55,308 nucleotides of DNA from [Clostridium] symbiosum ATCC 14940 (GCF_000466485.1 NZ_KE992946.1:19407-74714), one strand, 5' to 3'. Shown: positions 41,783-50,102, counted from the first letter of the stretch. The notes: a model not told the origin generated them from the letters alone. Translations and numbers: made by a program.

Positions 41783-42267
41783 TTTTTTACGTCGTAAGGC
41801 TTAACCTCCACAGTCCGGCTATCGAAGTCAATAAAAAGCTGATAGGCGTACTGCCCGTCGCTGGTATCCCATACTTCCACATGTTTTGGCGTCACTTGAA
41901 TCAGAATTTCCGTATCCACATGGCTGTAGGCATTGTAGCTGTTCCAGAGAAATTCCTTATAGCCTTTTTCAAAACGCTTTCCCGGTTCGTCTGCCACCAG
42001 TCCCTTGTTTTCGGCAAGGCCCTCCACCTGGATGCCGCTCCAGCACAGAGCGACCTGCGGGTTCTCAAAAAGCTGTTTTGTTTTTCTGAAGTTTTTGTCT
42101 GTTTTAAAATAGATTTTATTGTCGTAAAACAGGCAGCTTACATTTCTGACCGTCACATGGTCATTGACGCTGGTTGCAAGCGCCATAATTTTCCAGTCTC
42201 CGAGCTGACGGAACATGATTTCCACGGCTTCTTCAAATGTCAGATGTTTTTCTTTGCTGAACTTCAT
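41779..42267 (-). CDS. Pyridoxamine 5'-phosphate oxidase-like FMN-binding split-barrel protein
   Basis: This 162-residue protein is of the PPOX/flavin-reductase split-barrel superfamily (WKIMALATSVNDHVTVRNVSCLFYDNKIYFKTDKNFRKTKQLFENPQVALCW). Members bind FMN, F420 or heme; this size class is usually an uncharacterised FMN-binding reductase of anaerobes. ATG 42267 has AAAGGAT upstream; the frame stays open to 42333 without a site. On the same strand about 245 bases upstream there is a fragment like the 3' part of an FMN riboswitch with a terminator, but too far and too incomplete to claim control. Confidence 0.8.
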   Translation of the reverse strand: MKFSKEKHLTFEEAVEIMFRQLGDWKIMALATSVNDHVTVRNVSCLFYDNKIYFKTDKNFRKTKQLFENPQVALCWSGIQVEGLAENKGLVADEPGKRFEKGYKEFLWNSYNAYSHVDTEILIQVTPKHVEVWDTSDGQYAYQLFIDFDSRTVEVKPYDVKK

Positions 42268-42428
42268 TATTTTTATCCTTTCATATACCGGAGAATGCCA
42301 CAAACTCCATTTACCGGAAAGCAGCGGATTCACCGCGGTGCAGATTTGTCTATGGCTAATCCTGAAAACGATGCATAAAACGGAATAATTAAGTAAAGAT
42401 TATTAAATACAGAACCTTCCTGTGAAAC

Positions 42429-42459
42429 GATAACCTGCACGCTTCGCGCACAGGTCACC
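42429..42459. repeat. Family D palindrome, inverted copy of 35391-35421
   Basis: GATAACCTGCACGC and TTCGCGCACAGGTCACC are the reverse complement of the repeat at 35391-35421 with one mismatch at the centre. It follows directly the T-run of the minus-strand terminator at 42469-42498. Confidence 0.7.
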
Positions 42460-42468
42460 GTCATCAAT

Positions 42469-42498
42469 AAAAATGCCTGAAAACAAACAGTCTTCAGG
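42469..42498 (-). terminator. Minus-strand terminator of the riboswitch remnant
   Basis: On the minus strand CCTGAAGAC and GTTTTCAGG form a stem followed by CATTTTT. It is placed as the expression platform of the FMN-riboswitch-like segment next to it. Confidence 0.6.
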
Positions 42499-42570
42499 TA
42501 TGCTGCAGAAAACGTCTTTCTCATCCGGACTGTCACCGCCGGTTCAGGAAGTACACAAGCTCAATAAGTC
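42499..42570 (-). ncRNA. Probable remnant of an FMN riboswitch
   Basis: Read on the minus strand, ACCGGCGGTGACAGTCCGGA (42524-42543) followed by TGAGAAAGACG matches the 3' part of the FMN (RFN) aptamer as I know it. The 5' half with GGGGCAGGGTGAAATTCCC is missing upstream, where the sequence is AT-rich and unrelated. With the terminator at 42469-42498 this looks like the leftover of a riboflavin gene leader after a deletion. Confidence 0.5.
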
Positions 42571-42691
42571 TGTGTTAAAACGTCATTTATGAGTGAAGTA
42601 TATACCTGCGGTCTGAAAATGTAAAGTGTGAATTTTGAAAAAATATGAAAGACTGGACGAAAAATAGCAGACTGATTTTTGAGGTTCGTCA

Positions 42692-42698
42692 CATACTA
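42692..42698 (+). promoter_or_regulatory. Possible forespore-type -10 element of spoIVB
   Basis: CATACTA, preceded by a C in GTCACATACTA, fits the forespore sigma factor (sigma-F/G) -10 pattern CATxxTA and is 72 bases before spoIVB, which is forespore-expressed in model organisms. No convincing -35 partner was found. Confidence 0.3.
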
Positions 42699-42769
42699 AC
42701 AGCGTGAATGACAAACAAATGATTTAAAAGCCGAAAAGGCGGTAACAATTGTGTAAGGAGGAAGGAAAG

Positions 42770-44047
42770 GTGACCAGGAAAGAAAAGCTAAGAAAGTCTC
42801 TTATTGTCCTGTTCTGGGCCGGGCTTGTGGTATTAGCCGGTTCGTCGTATTTTTATATGCAGTGGTCCATTCCGGACCGTCTGAACGTGGTGGTGGACCA
42901 GGAAGAGAATTTCCATTTTTCCCTTCCGGTAAAAGTATCGTTAAAAAGCGAAAGTGAAGAGGTGGTTTTAAACAACGGCTCCAATATCCCCTCAGATGAA
43001 ATACATCTGCAGTTGGATCAGCCATTTTCCCTTTATTCGGAAAATGAAGGAACATACCATCTGAACATGAAGTTGTTTGGCCTGTTCAGCTTGAAAGACA
43101 TTGAGGTGGATGTCTCTGATACAAAATATGCGGTCCCCTGCGGCCTGCCCATAGGGATATATATGAAATCCGACGGTCTGATGGTGATAGGAACAGGGGA
43201 AGTTACAACGAAAAACGGCGATATTATCGATCCGGCGGACGGTGTCTTAAAATCCGGTGATTATATTGAGGCTATCAACGGTGTCCCGGCGGTCAACAAG
43301 AAGGACATGATTCAGGCCGTCAACAGCTCAGGAGGCGGCGCTCTGACGCTTTCCGTGAGGAGAGACGGGGAAGAGATGCCTGTGGAGATGACGCCCGTGG
43401 AAACGGCCGATGGTGACTTCAAGCTGGGTCTGTGGATCCGTGACGATACGCAGGGTATCGGCACAATGACCTATATAAGCACCAACGGGGAATTCGGGGC
43501 ATTAGGGCACGGAATCAGCGACAGCGATACAGGAATGCTGGTGCAGACCTCGGGCGGCGAATTATATGATACCGAGATCATGGGAATTGAAAAAGGCACT
43601 TTTGGCAAACCGGGAGTCATGTCGGGTGTGATTTACTATGGGAACCAGTCTAAACTGGGAGCCATTGAAGCCAACACAAATGAAGGGATATTCGGGACTG
43701 TAAACGAAAAATTCCGCAACCGCGTAAAAAGCGAGGCAATCCCAATCGGCTACCGCCAGGATGTAAAAAAAGGGAAAGCATATGTTAGAAGCAACGTATC
43801 GGGAGAACTGAAGGATTACGAAATCGAAATACAGAAGGTTGATTATTCCACAGCCAGAAAAAGTAAAGATATGATTATCAAAGTGACGGATCCGGAACTG
43901 CTGGAGCTGACAGGAGGCATAGTGCAGGGAATGTCAGGATCGCCGATAATACAGGATGGGAAACTGATCGGAGCTGTGACCCATGTATTCATCCAGGACT
44001 CGACGAGGGGGTATGGGATATTTATTGAAAACATGCTCGAGCATTGA
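42770..44047 (+). CDS. spoIVB: SpoIVB serine peptidase
   Basis: This 425-residue protein is secreted from the forespore to trigger sigma-K activation. It has an N-terminal membrane anchor (about 9-30), a PDZ domain (about 130-220; GVLKSGDYIEAINGVPAVNKKDM) and an S55 peptidase domain with LGHGISDSDTG holding the histidine. The serine motif GGIVQGMSGSPIIQDGKLIG is at about 383-402 (S389/S391). The start is GTG 42770 with AAGGAGG upstream. The gene before it in related genomes is usually recN; here it is the riboswitch remnant. spo0A follows at 0.9 kb. Confidence 0.95.
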   Translation: MTRKEKLRKSLIVLFWAGLVVLAGSSYFYMQWSIPDRLNVVVDQEENFHFSLPVKVSLKSESEEVVLNNGSNIPSDEIHLQLDQPFSLYSENEGTYHLNMKLFGLFSLKDIEVDVSDTKYAVPCGLPIGIYMKSDGLMVIGTGEVTTKNGDIIDPADGVLKSGDYIEAINGVPAVNKKDMIQAVNSSGGGALTLSVRRDGEEMPVEMTPVETADGDFKLGLWIRDDTQGIGTMTYISTNGEFGALGHGISDSDTGMLVQTSGGELYDTEIMGIEKGTFGKPGVMSGVIYYGNQSKLGAIEANTNEGIFGTVNEKFRNRVKSEAIPIGYRQDVKKGKAYVRSNVSGELKDYEIEIQKVDYSTARKSKDMIIKVTDPELLELTGGIVQGMSGSPIIQDGKLIGAVTHVFIQDSTRGYGIFIENMLEH

Positions 44048-44066
44048 GTCCGGGCAGGACAGGAGG

Positions 44067-44110
44067 AAAAAAGATGCGATGCAGGCTTGCTTGTATGAGC
44101 ATCTTTTTTG
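44067..44110 (+). terminator. Terminator after spoIVB
   Basis: AAAAAAGATGC (44067-44077) and GCATCTTTTTT (44099-44109) flank a loop of about 20 bases. The T6 tract and A6 tract make it usable in both directions. Confidence 0.75.
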
Positions 44111-44310
44111 CGAGTGGCCTATGCGGCGACAAGGTGAATTGGCCGCAGGCCAAGAGAGTGCCCTCTGGAGGGAAGCCGCACAACCGCTGGTGCGCGCAGC
44201 GAACCAGCGGTTGCCGCCCGGCCGGAGTAGTGTAACGCGAAGGAACCCGCCACTCTGCCCGGTCAGTGTTCGCGAAGGAGCCTGGCAGTGAAACACAAAC
44301 AACAAACCAA
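44110..44310. repeat. GC-rich non-coding segment dense in palindromes
   Basis: TTGGCC-GCA-GGCCAA (44139-44153) and CAACCGCTGGT/ACCAGCGGTTG (44181-44213, 11-bp arms) are the clearest of several hairpins. Short open frames here show no ribosome sites or family resemblance. The segment lies between spoIVB and spo0A and looks like an inserted intergenic repeat; I did not find a second copy in this window. Confidence 0.4.
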
Positions 44311-44758
44311 AAAAATTTACAGCTAAATAACAAAAAATCCCCTCTGATCCGCCCTCCAAAATCAAGTCAAATTCCGCCAAAATCCCGGGCGGCTTGACCA
44401 CATCCCGTATAAATTGCCGAAGATACCGTCATCCGATCGTCAGCCGGGAACAAAATCACTCCCGGTAAATATTTTTTTAAAAGTCCGTGACATATATTCT
44501 TTCACAACATCTTGTATAAGCAATAAACGGGTTATATAATACAAAAGGGAAACCGTCAGGCAAAGGTCTTACTAGCTCTGGTATTTATTATAGAAGAAAT
44601 ACACCAGGTCTTGTCATCATCGGCCAAATGAAAATATGATATATCATCCCTCTCAATTCTAAACAGCAGTATTTACAATCAAAGCCGATAACATCATCTT
44701 GATTAACCCGGCAATTTATTTCACCGCGTTAGTGTGCTGCTAAATTTCCGACATCATT
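44311..44758. other. AT-rich gene-free region before spo0A
   Basis: No open frame with a ribosome site is visible. One hairpin, CTGGTATTT with AAATACACCAG (about 44577-44610), stands out. The rest gives no recognisable feature until the first spo0A promoter. Confidence 0.4.
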
Positions 44759-44787
44759 TTGCATCTTTCCTAAAAATGGGCTATAAT
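44759..44787 (+). promoter_or_regulatory. Upstream promoter of spo0A
   Basis: TTGCAT (44759-44764) and TATAAT (44782-44787) are separated by 17 bases, about 180 bases before spo0A. Confidence 0.65.
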
Positions 44788-44878
44788 AAAAAAGCCGGAA
44801 AAAGGAAATATCACGGGAGTCTACAGAATTTTATCCGGTATGACAATATGAAACCAGGAGCCAAAACCTGACATTTCG

Positions 44879-44885
44879 TGTCGAA
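44879..44885 (+). promoter_or_regulatory. 0A box upstream of spo0A
   Basis: TGTCGAA is an exact core match to the Spo0A-binding box. It lies between the two sigma-A-type promoters, 24 bases upstream of the -35 box of the proximal one, so Spo0A autoregulation is likely. Confidence 0.6.
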
Positions 44886-44903
44886 TTATGCGGTGAGATC
44901 GAG

Positions 44904-44933
44904 TTGAAAGGAAAACGGGGTCGAGTCTATAAT
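44904..44933 (+). promoter_or_regulatory. Proximal promoter of spo0A
   Basis: TTGAAA (44904-44909) and TATAAT (44928-44933) with 18-base spacing lie 36 bases before ATG 44970. Confidence 0.65.
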
Positions 44934-44969
44934 CATCATTACCATTTAAATTTTTAGGAGGAGAGTATC

Positions 44970-45776
44970 ATGGCAGAACTTAACATTGCAATTGCGGATG
45001 ACAACAGGCAGACTTTGGAGATGCTTGGCGAAATACTGGAGAGTGAAAAAGATTATCATGTCGTTGGAAAGGCGGATAATGGTAATGAAGCATACAATAT
45101 GATTATGAGAACAAAGCCGGATGTTGTCTTACTTGACATAGTTATGCCGGGAATGGACGGAATCTCGGTTATGGAGAAAGTAAAAAGCAACGAAGAATTC
45201 AAAGAAAATACATCTTTCATCATGGTTACGGCAGCCAGCAGCGAGAATCTGACAGCAGATGCTTTTAAACTGGGCGCCAGCTACTACATCATGAAGCCGT
45301 TTACGAGAGACAGCGTACTCGACAAATTAAAAAGGCTGTCAGGTTATAAAAATAAAACAACGATGCTCGCAGGAAGCAGAAAAGTGAAACCTTATGTAAA
45401 TAAAACGGATTATATGGAGCAGAATCTGGAAAATGATGTAACGCAGATGCTTCATGAAATTGGCATCCCGGCGCATATTAAAGGTTATCAGTATCTAAGG
45501 GATGCTATTATTATGTCTGTCAGTGACAAGGAAATGCTGGCGTCGGTAACTAAAATCCTGTATCCGACGATTGCCAAAAAGCATCAGACTACACCAAGCC
45601 GTGTGGAGCGGGCAATCCGCCATGCGATTGAAGTGGCATGGAGCCGGGGTAAAATGGACACCATCAATGAACTGTTCGGCTACACGGTCAGCACCGGAAA
45701 GGGCAAGCCTACCAACTCAGAATTTATTGCCCTGATTGTGGATAAGATACGCCTCGACTACCGGAGAATGAATTGA
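44970..45776 (+). CDS. spo0A: Sporulation master regulator Spo0A
   Basis: This 268-residue response regulator has receiver residues Asp10, Asp11 and phospho-acceptor Asp56 ([12 protein letters not shown]), with Lys in YIMKPF. After a linker, the Spo0A-specific DNA-binding domain contains the recognition-helix region [32 protein letters not shown] (about 210-241). Length and domains are standard. TAGGAGGAG precedes ATG 44970. It controls entry into sporulation and many stationary-phase genes. Two promoters and a 0A box precede it. Confidence 0.97.
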   Translation: MAELNIAIADDNRQTLEMLGEILESEKDYHVVGKADNGNEAYNMIMRTKPDVVLLDIVMPGMDGISVMEKVKSNEEFKENTSFIMVTAASSENLTADAFKLGASYYIMKPFTRDSVLDKLKRLSGYKNKTTMLAGSRKVKPYVNKTDYMEQNLENDVTQMLHEIGIPAHIKGYQYLRDAIIMSVSDKEMLASVTKILYPTIAKKHQTTPSRVERAIRHAIEVAWSRGKMDTINELFGYTVSTGKGKPTNSEFIALIVDKIRLDYRRMN

Positions 45777-45830
45777 CAATAAAAGGTTGAAAAAGTTCTG
45801 ATACTACTTTCTAAATTCATAATTCTATTG

Positions 45831-45836
45831 TATAAT
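45831..45836 (+). promoter_or_regulatory. -10 element before glgA
   Basis: TATAAT lies 70 bases before glgA; the -35 region (TTTCTA) is weak, which may mean an activated promoter. Confidence 0.35.
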
Positions 45837-45905
45837 GATTATAATCATCGTGTGATGTATAACGTGAATCGTTTACAATATAAGGCAGTCGGGGAGGTAG
45901 TAGGT

Positions 45906-47351
45906 ATGAAGAATATTCTCTTTATTGCATCAGAAGCAGTTCCGTTTATTAAGACGGGCGGGCTGGCGGACGTTGTCGGTTCGCTTCCGAAGTGTTTTGA
46001 TAAAGCGTATTTTGATGTCAGGGTTATCATTCCAAAGTATCTTTGTATCAAAGAAAATCTCCGGAATGATATGAAGTATTTGAACCATTTTTATATGGAT
46101 TATCTTGGTCAGAGCCGTTATGTGGGCATTTTGGAGTATGTGTATGAAGGAATCACTTTTTACTTTATTGATAATGAAAGCTACTTCTGGGGTGCGAAAC
46201 CATATGGGGACTGGTATTATGATCTGGAGAAGTTTTCCTTTTTCTGCAAGGCGGCTCTGTCGTCTCTGCCTGTAATCGGGTTTAAGCCCGATGTCATACA
46301 TTGCCATGACTGGCAGACCGGTCTGATTCCGGTACACTTAAAAGATAAATTCCGCGGCGGTGAGTTTTTCCGCGATATTAAATCGGTTATGACAATTCAC
46401 AATCTGAAGTTTCAGGGTGTTTGGGACGTTAAGACGATTCAGCGTTTCTCCGAACTGCCTGATTACTATTTCACACCTGATAAACTGGAAGCATACAAAG
46501 ACGGCAATATGTTAAAGGGCGGCCTTGTTTTTGCTGACGCGATCACTACCGTCAGCAATACGTATGCGGATGAAATAAAGACCCCGTTTTACGGGGAAGG
46601 CCTGGATGGGCTGATGAGAGCCAGGAGCAACAGCCTGAGAGGAATTTTAAACGGCATCGATTATGATGAGTTCAATCCTGAGACAGATACGATGATTGCG
46701 CAGAATTATAATGCGAGAACGTTCCGCAAAGAAAAGGCGAAGAATAAGAAAGAGCTTCAGGCGCAGCTCGGCCTGGTTCAGGATGAGAAAAAATTTATGA
46801 TAGGCATCGTTTCCCGCCTCACGGATCAGAAAGGTTTCGATTTGATTCAGTTCGCGATGGATGAGATTTGCTCGGATGATGTGCAGCTTGTGATTCTGGG
46901 TACCGGAGATGAGAAGTATGAGAACATGTTCCGCCATTATGACTGGAAATATAATGACAGGGTATCGGCCAATATTTATTATTCCGAAGAGATGTCTCAT
47001 AAGATATACGCTGCCTGTGATGCCTTTTTAATGCCTTCACTGTTTGAACCCTGCGGTTTAAGCCAGCTGATGGCGCTCCGATACGGAACGGTACCGATCG
47101 TCCGTGAGACAGGCGGTCTGAAAGACACGGTTTGGCCATACAACGAATATGAAGGCACGGGAACCGGTTTTTCATTTGCCAATTACAATGCACATGAGAT
47201 GCTGGACTGTATCCGTTATGCGAAATATGTATATTATAATAAAAAACGCGAGTGGAATAAGATTGTGGACCGGGGCATGGCGGCAGATTTTTCCTGGCAT
47301 GCATCTGCGATGAAGTATCAGGAACTTTATGACTGGCTGATTGGATATTAA
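45906..47351 (+). CDS. glgA: Glycogen synthase (ADP-glucose type)
   Basis: This 481-residue GT5 enzyme extends alpha-1,4-glucan from ADP-glucose. The N-terminal KTGGLADVVGSLP (about 16-28) is the ADP-glucose-binding motif, DVIHCHDWQTGLIP is typical, and the C-terminal domain has PSLFEPCGLSQLMALRYGTVPIVRETGGLKDTV with the catalytic glutamate. ATG 45906 has GGGGAGG upstream; the frame is open from 45828. No other glg genes are beside it. Placement right after spo0A could reflect storage of glycogen (granulose) before sporulation; that link is inference. Confidence 0.95.
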   Translation: MKNILFIASEAVPFIKTGGLADVVGSLPKCFDKAYFDVRVIIPKYLCIKENLRNDMKYLNHFYMDYLGQSRYVGILEYVYEGITFYFIDNESYFWGAKPYGDWYYDLEKFSFFCKAALSSLPVIGFKPDVIHCHDWQTGLIPVHLKDKFRGGEFFRDIKSVMTIHNLKFQGVWDVKTIQRFSELPDYYFTPDKLEAYKDGNMLKGGLVFADAITTVSNTYADEIKTPFYGEGLDGLMRARSNSLRGILNGIDYDEFNPETDTMIAQNYNARTFRKEKAKNKKELQAQLGLVQDEKKFMIGIVSRLTDQKGFDLIQFAMDEICSDDVQLVILGTGDEKYENMFRHYDWKYNDRVSANIYYSEEMSHKIYAACDAFLMPSLFEPCGLSQLMALRYGTVPIVRETGGLKDTVWPYNEYEGTGTGFSFANYNAHEMLDCIRYAKYVYYNKKREWNKIVDRGMAADFSWHASAMKYQELYDWLIGY

Positions 47352-47367
47352 GGAGAGCGATGAAAGC

Positions 47368-47940
47368 GTGGGACAGATAAGACTGAGCAGGCAGGAGAGG
47401 GAAGCGGCCAGACGATGGGCGGAGGATAACAACTGGGCTGCACGGGGAGAGTATAAAAAAGACGTCGGATATATGGACTGTGTCAAAGATATTCTGGAAG
47501 ATCCCGTTTTTCAGTCAATGGATAATTACTTCCAGCACGGGAACACTACCTGTAAAGAACATTGCATCCGTGTCTCTTACATGAGCTACAGAATGTGCAG
47601 GAGATACGGGTGGGACTACAGACAGGCGGCGAGGGCAGCTCTTCTCCACGATTTATTTCTTTATGACTGGCATACCCATGCGAAGGAGACCGGCGAATAT
47701 TTCCATGGCTTCACCCATCCCAGAACGGCGATGAGGAATGCCGAGATATATTTCCAGGTTACGGAGATGGAGAAGAATATGATACTCCGTCATATGTGGC
47801 CCCTGACCCCGATCCCTCCAAAATATAAAGAAGGCTATACTATCATTTACGCCGATAAATTCTGCGGCCTTGTGGAAGTCGGAGCGCGGATGAAGGACTG
47901 GTTCCTTTATAATCTGCATCCGGCTTGGAGCAGAAGGTAA
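47368..47940 (+). CDS. HD-domain phosphohydrolase
   Basis: This 190-residue protein has an HD domain (about 45-150): H in TTCKEHCIRVSYMSY, the HD pair in RAALLHDLFLYDW, and later histidines (HGFTHPRTAM, ILRHMWPLTP). It belongs to a group common in clostridia, often annotated as an HD-family hydrolase acting on nucleotides; the substrate is unknown. The start is probably GTG 47368 behind AAGGAG; a TTG at 47341 in the glgA end is less likely. It is transcribed with glgA (17-base gap). Confidence 0.85.
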   Translation: MGQIRLSRQEREAARRWAEDNNWAARGEYKKDVGYMDCVKDILEDPVFQSMDNYFQHGNTTCKEHCIRVSYMSYRMCRRYGWDYRQAARAALLHDLFLYDWHTHAKETGEYFHGFTHPRTAMRNAEIYFQVTEMEKNMILRHMWPLTPIPPKYKEGYTIIYADKFCGLVEVGARMKDWFLYNLHPAWSRR

Positions 47941-47967
47941 AAAATGGAGAGCGGTTTTTCGGTTTTA

Positions 47968-48047
47968 CACTGCCTTCAACAAGAGTCCGGCTGTCGGCCG
48001 GACTCTTGTTGAAGGCAGTGACCTGTGAGACCGGCGTACAGGTTACC
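47968..48047. repeat. 24-bp perfect hairpin joined to a family D palindrome
   Basis: CACTGCCTTCAACAAGAG and following bases (47968-47991) pair perfectly over 24 bp with 47997-48020, with a 5-base loop. The last bases (AGTGACCTGTG) begin a diverged family D palindrome that ends GTACAGGTTACC at 48047. The hairpin is probably the terminator of the HD gene. Confidence 0.7.
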
Positions 48048-48121
48048 GCTGACCTGCGGTGAAAGAACCGCGGAATACTTACAGATTCGGCAATGATAAA
48101 AGGAAAATACAGGAGATAAAC

Positions 48122-48583
48122 ATGACATTTTTTCAGCAAGTAACCGGTAACCAGACATTAATGAGCGGTGTGGCAGGATGGGTGATCGCCCAGGTTCTCA
48201 AGACACTGCTTGATATAGCATTGAACCGCTCTTTTAACCCGGAACGGATTTTCGGTTCAGGCGGAATGCCCAGTTCCCACTCCTCCACCATGTGCGCATT
48301 GACAACAGCGGCGGGGATGAGATACGGGGGCGGAAGCTTTGAATTTGCAGTCTGTTTTATTATGTCAATGGTTGTAATGTATGACGCTATCGGCGTCAGG
48401 CAGGAGACTGGCAAACAGGCGAAGGTATTAAACCGGCTTTTATTTGATGATTTCCTGAAGCTGGACGGCGTGGTGCTGCAGGAAAAATTAAAGGAGTACG
48501 TTGGACATACCCCGATTCAGGTTGCTGCCGGTGCGATATTGGGAGTGATAATTGCTGTGGTTATGGATCCGATGTTTATTTAA
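48122..48583 (+). CDS. Divergent PAP2-family (DUF212) membrane protein
   Basis: This 153-residue membrane protein of the DUF212/YuiD family has about four helices, with conserved FGSGGMPSSHSSTMCALTTAAGM (about 42-64), FIMSMVVMYDAIGVRQETGKQA and the GHTPIQVAAGAILGVIIA end. PSSHS and GHTP resemble PAP2 phosphatase motifs, so a lipid or pyrophosphate phosphatase role is thought possible, but no reaction is proved. ATG 48122 has CAGGAG upstream. It is followed by a terminator. Confidence 0.9.
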   Translation: MTFFQQVTGNQTLMSGVAGWVIAQVLKTLLDIALNRSFNPERIFGSGGMPSSHSSTMCALTTAAGMRYGGGSFEFAVCFIMSMVVMYDAIGVRQETGKQAKVLNRLLFDDFLKLDGVVLQEKLKEYVGHTPIQVAAGAILGVIIAVVMDPMFI

Positions 48584-48601
48584 TCTGAATAATTATAACA
48601 G

Positions 48602-48632
48602 AGAAAGCTCACATTGTGGGCTTTCTGTTTTG
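48602..48632 (+). terminator. Terminator after the DUF212 gene
   Basis: AGAAAGCTCA (48602-48611) and TGGGCTTTCT (48617-48626) form a 10-bp stem followed by GTTTTG. Confidence 0.75.
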
Positions 48633-48767
48633 TTGAAGACGGCGGTTGTTAAAAAATTGCTACAACATTATTGATTTATGTATTAATTCATATTATACTG
48701 GAAAAAATTATTAGGAAGTTTCCGGCAGGGGACAACGATGCGAGACTGAAAGGACGGGAATTTGCGA

Positions 48768-49337
48768 ATGAAGACTACAGTAGATTTATATTTCTGGATT
48801 AACTGTTTTTTTACTTTTAGCCTGATTGGCTATATTCTGGAGTGTATTGTTCTGACGGTGGAAAACAGGAAACCTGTTTATAACCGAGGATTTGGTCATG
48901 GGCCTTTTTGCATTATCTATGGTTTTGGAGCCGTTGGGGCGGCTGTTTTACTTAGACCGGTTTCTGATGACATGGTAAAGCTTTATTTTGCCAGTATGCT
49001 GATGGCAACAACGATGGAGCTTATCACGGCGAAAATAATGATTCGTCTGTTCGGAGCATTCTGGTGGGATTACAGTAAGAAGAGGTGTAATTATAAAGGG
49101 ATCATCTGCCTTGAGAGCAGCCTGGGATGGGGCCTTTTAGGTATTATCTTCTTCCGGATCCTGAATGTCCAGGTGCAGAATACGGTTGCGAGAATACCTT
49201 CCCATGTGGGGAAATATGTGGCCCTGGCGCTGCTGTTTTTCTATGTATTTGACTTCTTCTACAGCTTCAGGCTGGAACTTCGTGAAAAGAATTGTGAAGA
49301 TAACCGTGAGATAATCGGCAGGATGAAGATAAACTGA
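48768..49337 (+). CDS. Putative ABC transporter permease-like membrane protein (CmpB family)
   Basis: This 189-residue protein has about five membrane helices with the pattern of the family annotated as putative ABC-transporter type IV (FSLIGYILECIVLTVENRKPVYNRGFGHGPFCIIYGFGAVG; FWWDYSKKRCNYKGIICLESSLGWGLLG). Despite the name no ATPase partner is nearby and the role is unknown. ATG 48768 is chosen, with AAGGA 12 bases away; an in-frame TTG lies two codons upstream. Confidence 0.8.
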   Translation: MKTTVDLYFWINCFFTFSLIGYILECIVLTVENRKPVYNRGFGHGPFCIIYGFGAVGAAVLLRPVSDDMVKLYFASMLMATTMELITAKIMIRLFGAFWWDYSKKRCNYKGIICLESSLGWGLLGIIFFRILNVQVQNTVARIPSHVGKYVALALLFFYVFDFFYSFRLELREKNCEDNREIIGRMKIN

Positions 49338-49511
49338 CCGGGGAGTTGACAGATTATAAAATAAGGTATGGTTTAGGGCGCAGAACGGAAGATTCCGGAG
49401 TGCGTCCTTTTCATTGTCCGCGCCCTTGTGTTCAGAGGGGCTTTTATGGTATAAATAAGAGGATGGCAAGGCATAAAACGATAACCAACAATGGGAGAAC
49501 AGGAAGAAGAT

Positions 49512-50102
49512 ATGGATAATATAAGAGTAGTGCTGGCTTCTGCATCGCCGAGAAGGGAAGAACTGCTCCGGCAGATAGGAATTATACCGGAAGTGATACC
49601 GAGCGAGATAGAGGAAAAAGTGACGGAGAAAGAGCCGGATCGGGTAGTAACCGAGCTGTCGAGGCAAAAGGCAGAGGAGGTTGCCGCGAGGCTTGGTGAA
49701 ACCGATACCCAAACGACCGTTGTCGTCGGATCGGATACCGTTGTCTATGCAAACGGAGAGATTCTGGGAAAACCGGCGGATGAAGCCGATGCGGCCCGAA
49801 TGCTCCGGATGCTTCAGGGAGACAGCCATTACGTGTATACAGGAGTAACGCTGATAGCCGGAAATAAAAAAAGAAGCTTTGCAGTGGAAACCAGGGTGGA
49901 CGTATACCCGATGTCGGAAAAGGAAATCGAAAGCTACATTGCCTGCAAAGAGTCGGACGATAAGGCGGGAGCATATGGAATACAGGGCAGGTTTGCCGCA
50001 TATATCAGAGGCATTGACGGTTCCTACACGAATGTGATGGGACTTCCGGCAGGAAGAGTGTATCAGGAAATGAAACAGCTATTGGAGGACAGGAATGATT
50101 AA
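49512..50102 (+). CDS. maf: Maf-family nucleoside triphosphate pyrophosphatase
   Basis: This 196-residue protein has the Maf signature (VVLASASPRREELLRQIG at 6-23; SDTVVYANGEILGKPADEADAARMLRMLQG; SYIACKESDDKAGAYGIQG). Maf proteins hydrolyse dTTP/UTP or modified nucleotides and are linked to division arrest. ATG 49512 follows AGGAAG; the frame to 49491 has no ribosome site. The last eight bases overlap the HAD gene, indicating coupling. Confidence 0.94.
   Translation: MDNIRVVLASASPRREELLRQIGIIPEVIPSEIEEKVTEKEPDRVVTELSRQKAEEVAARLGETDTQTTVVVGSDTVVYANGEILGKPADEADAARMLRMLQGDSHYVYTGVTLIAGNKKRSFAVETRVDVYPMSEKEIESYIACKESDDKAGAYGIQGRFAAYIRGIDGSYTNVMGLPAGRVYQEMKQLLEDRND

Noticed and set aside
42499-42570. 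Intact FMN riboswitch controlling the PPOX-like gene
   Set aside because: The 5' half of the aptamer is missing and the terminator lies about 200 bases before the gene; only a remnant can be supported.
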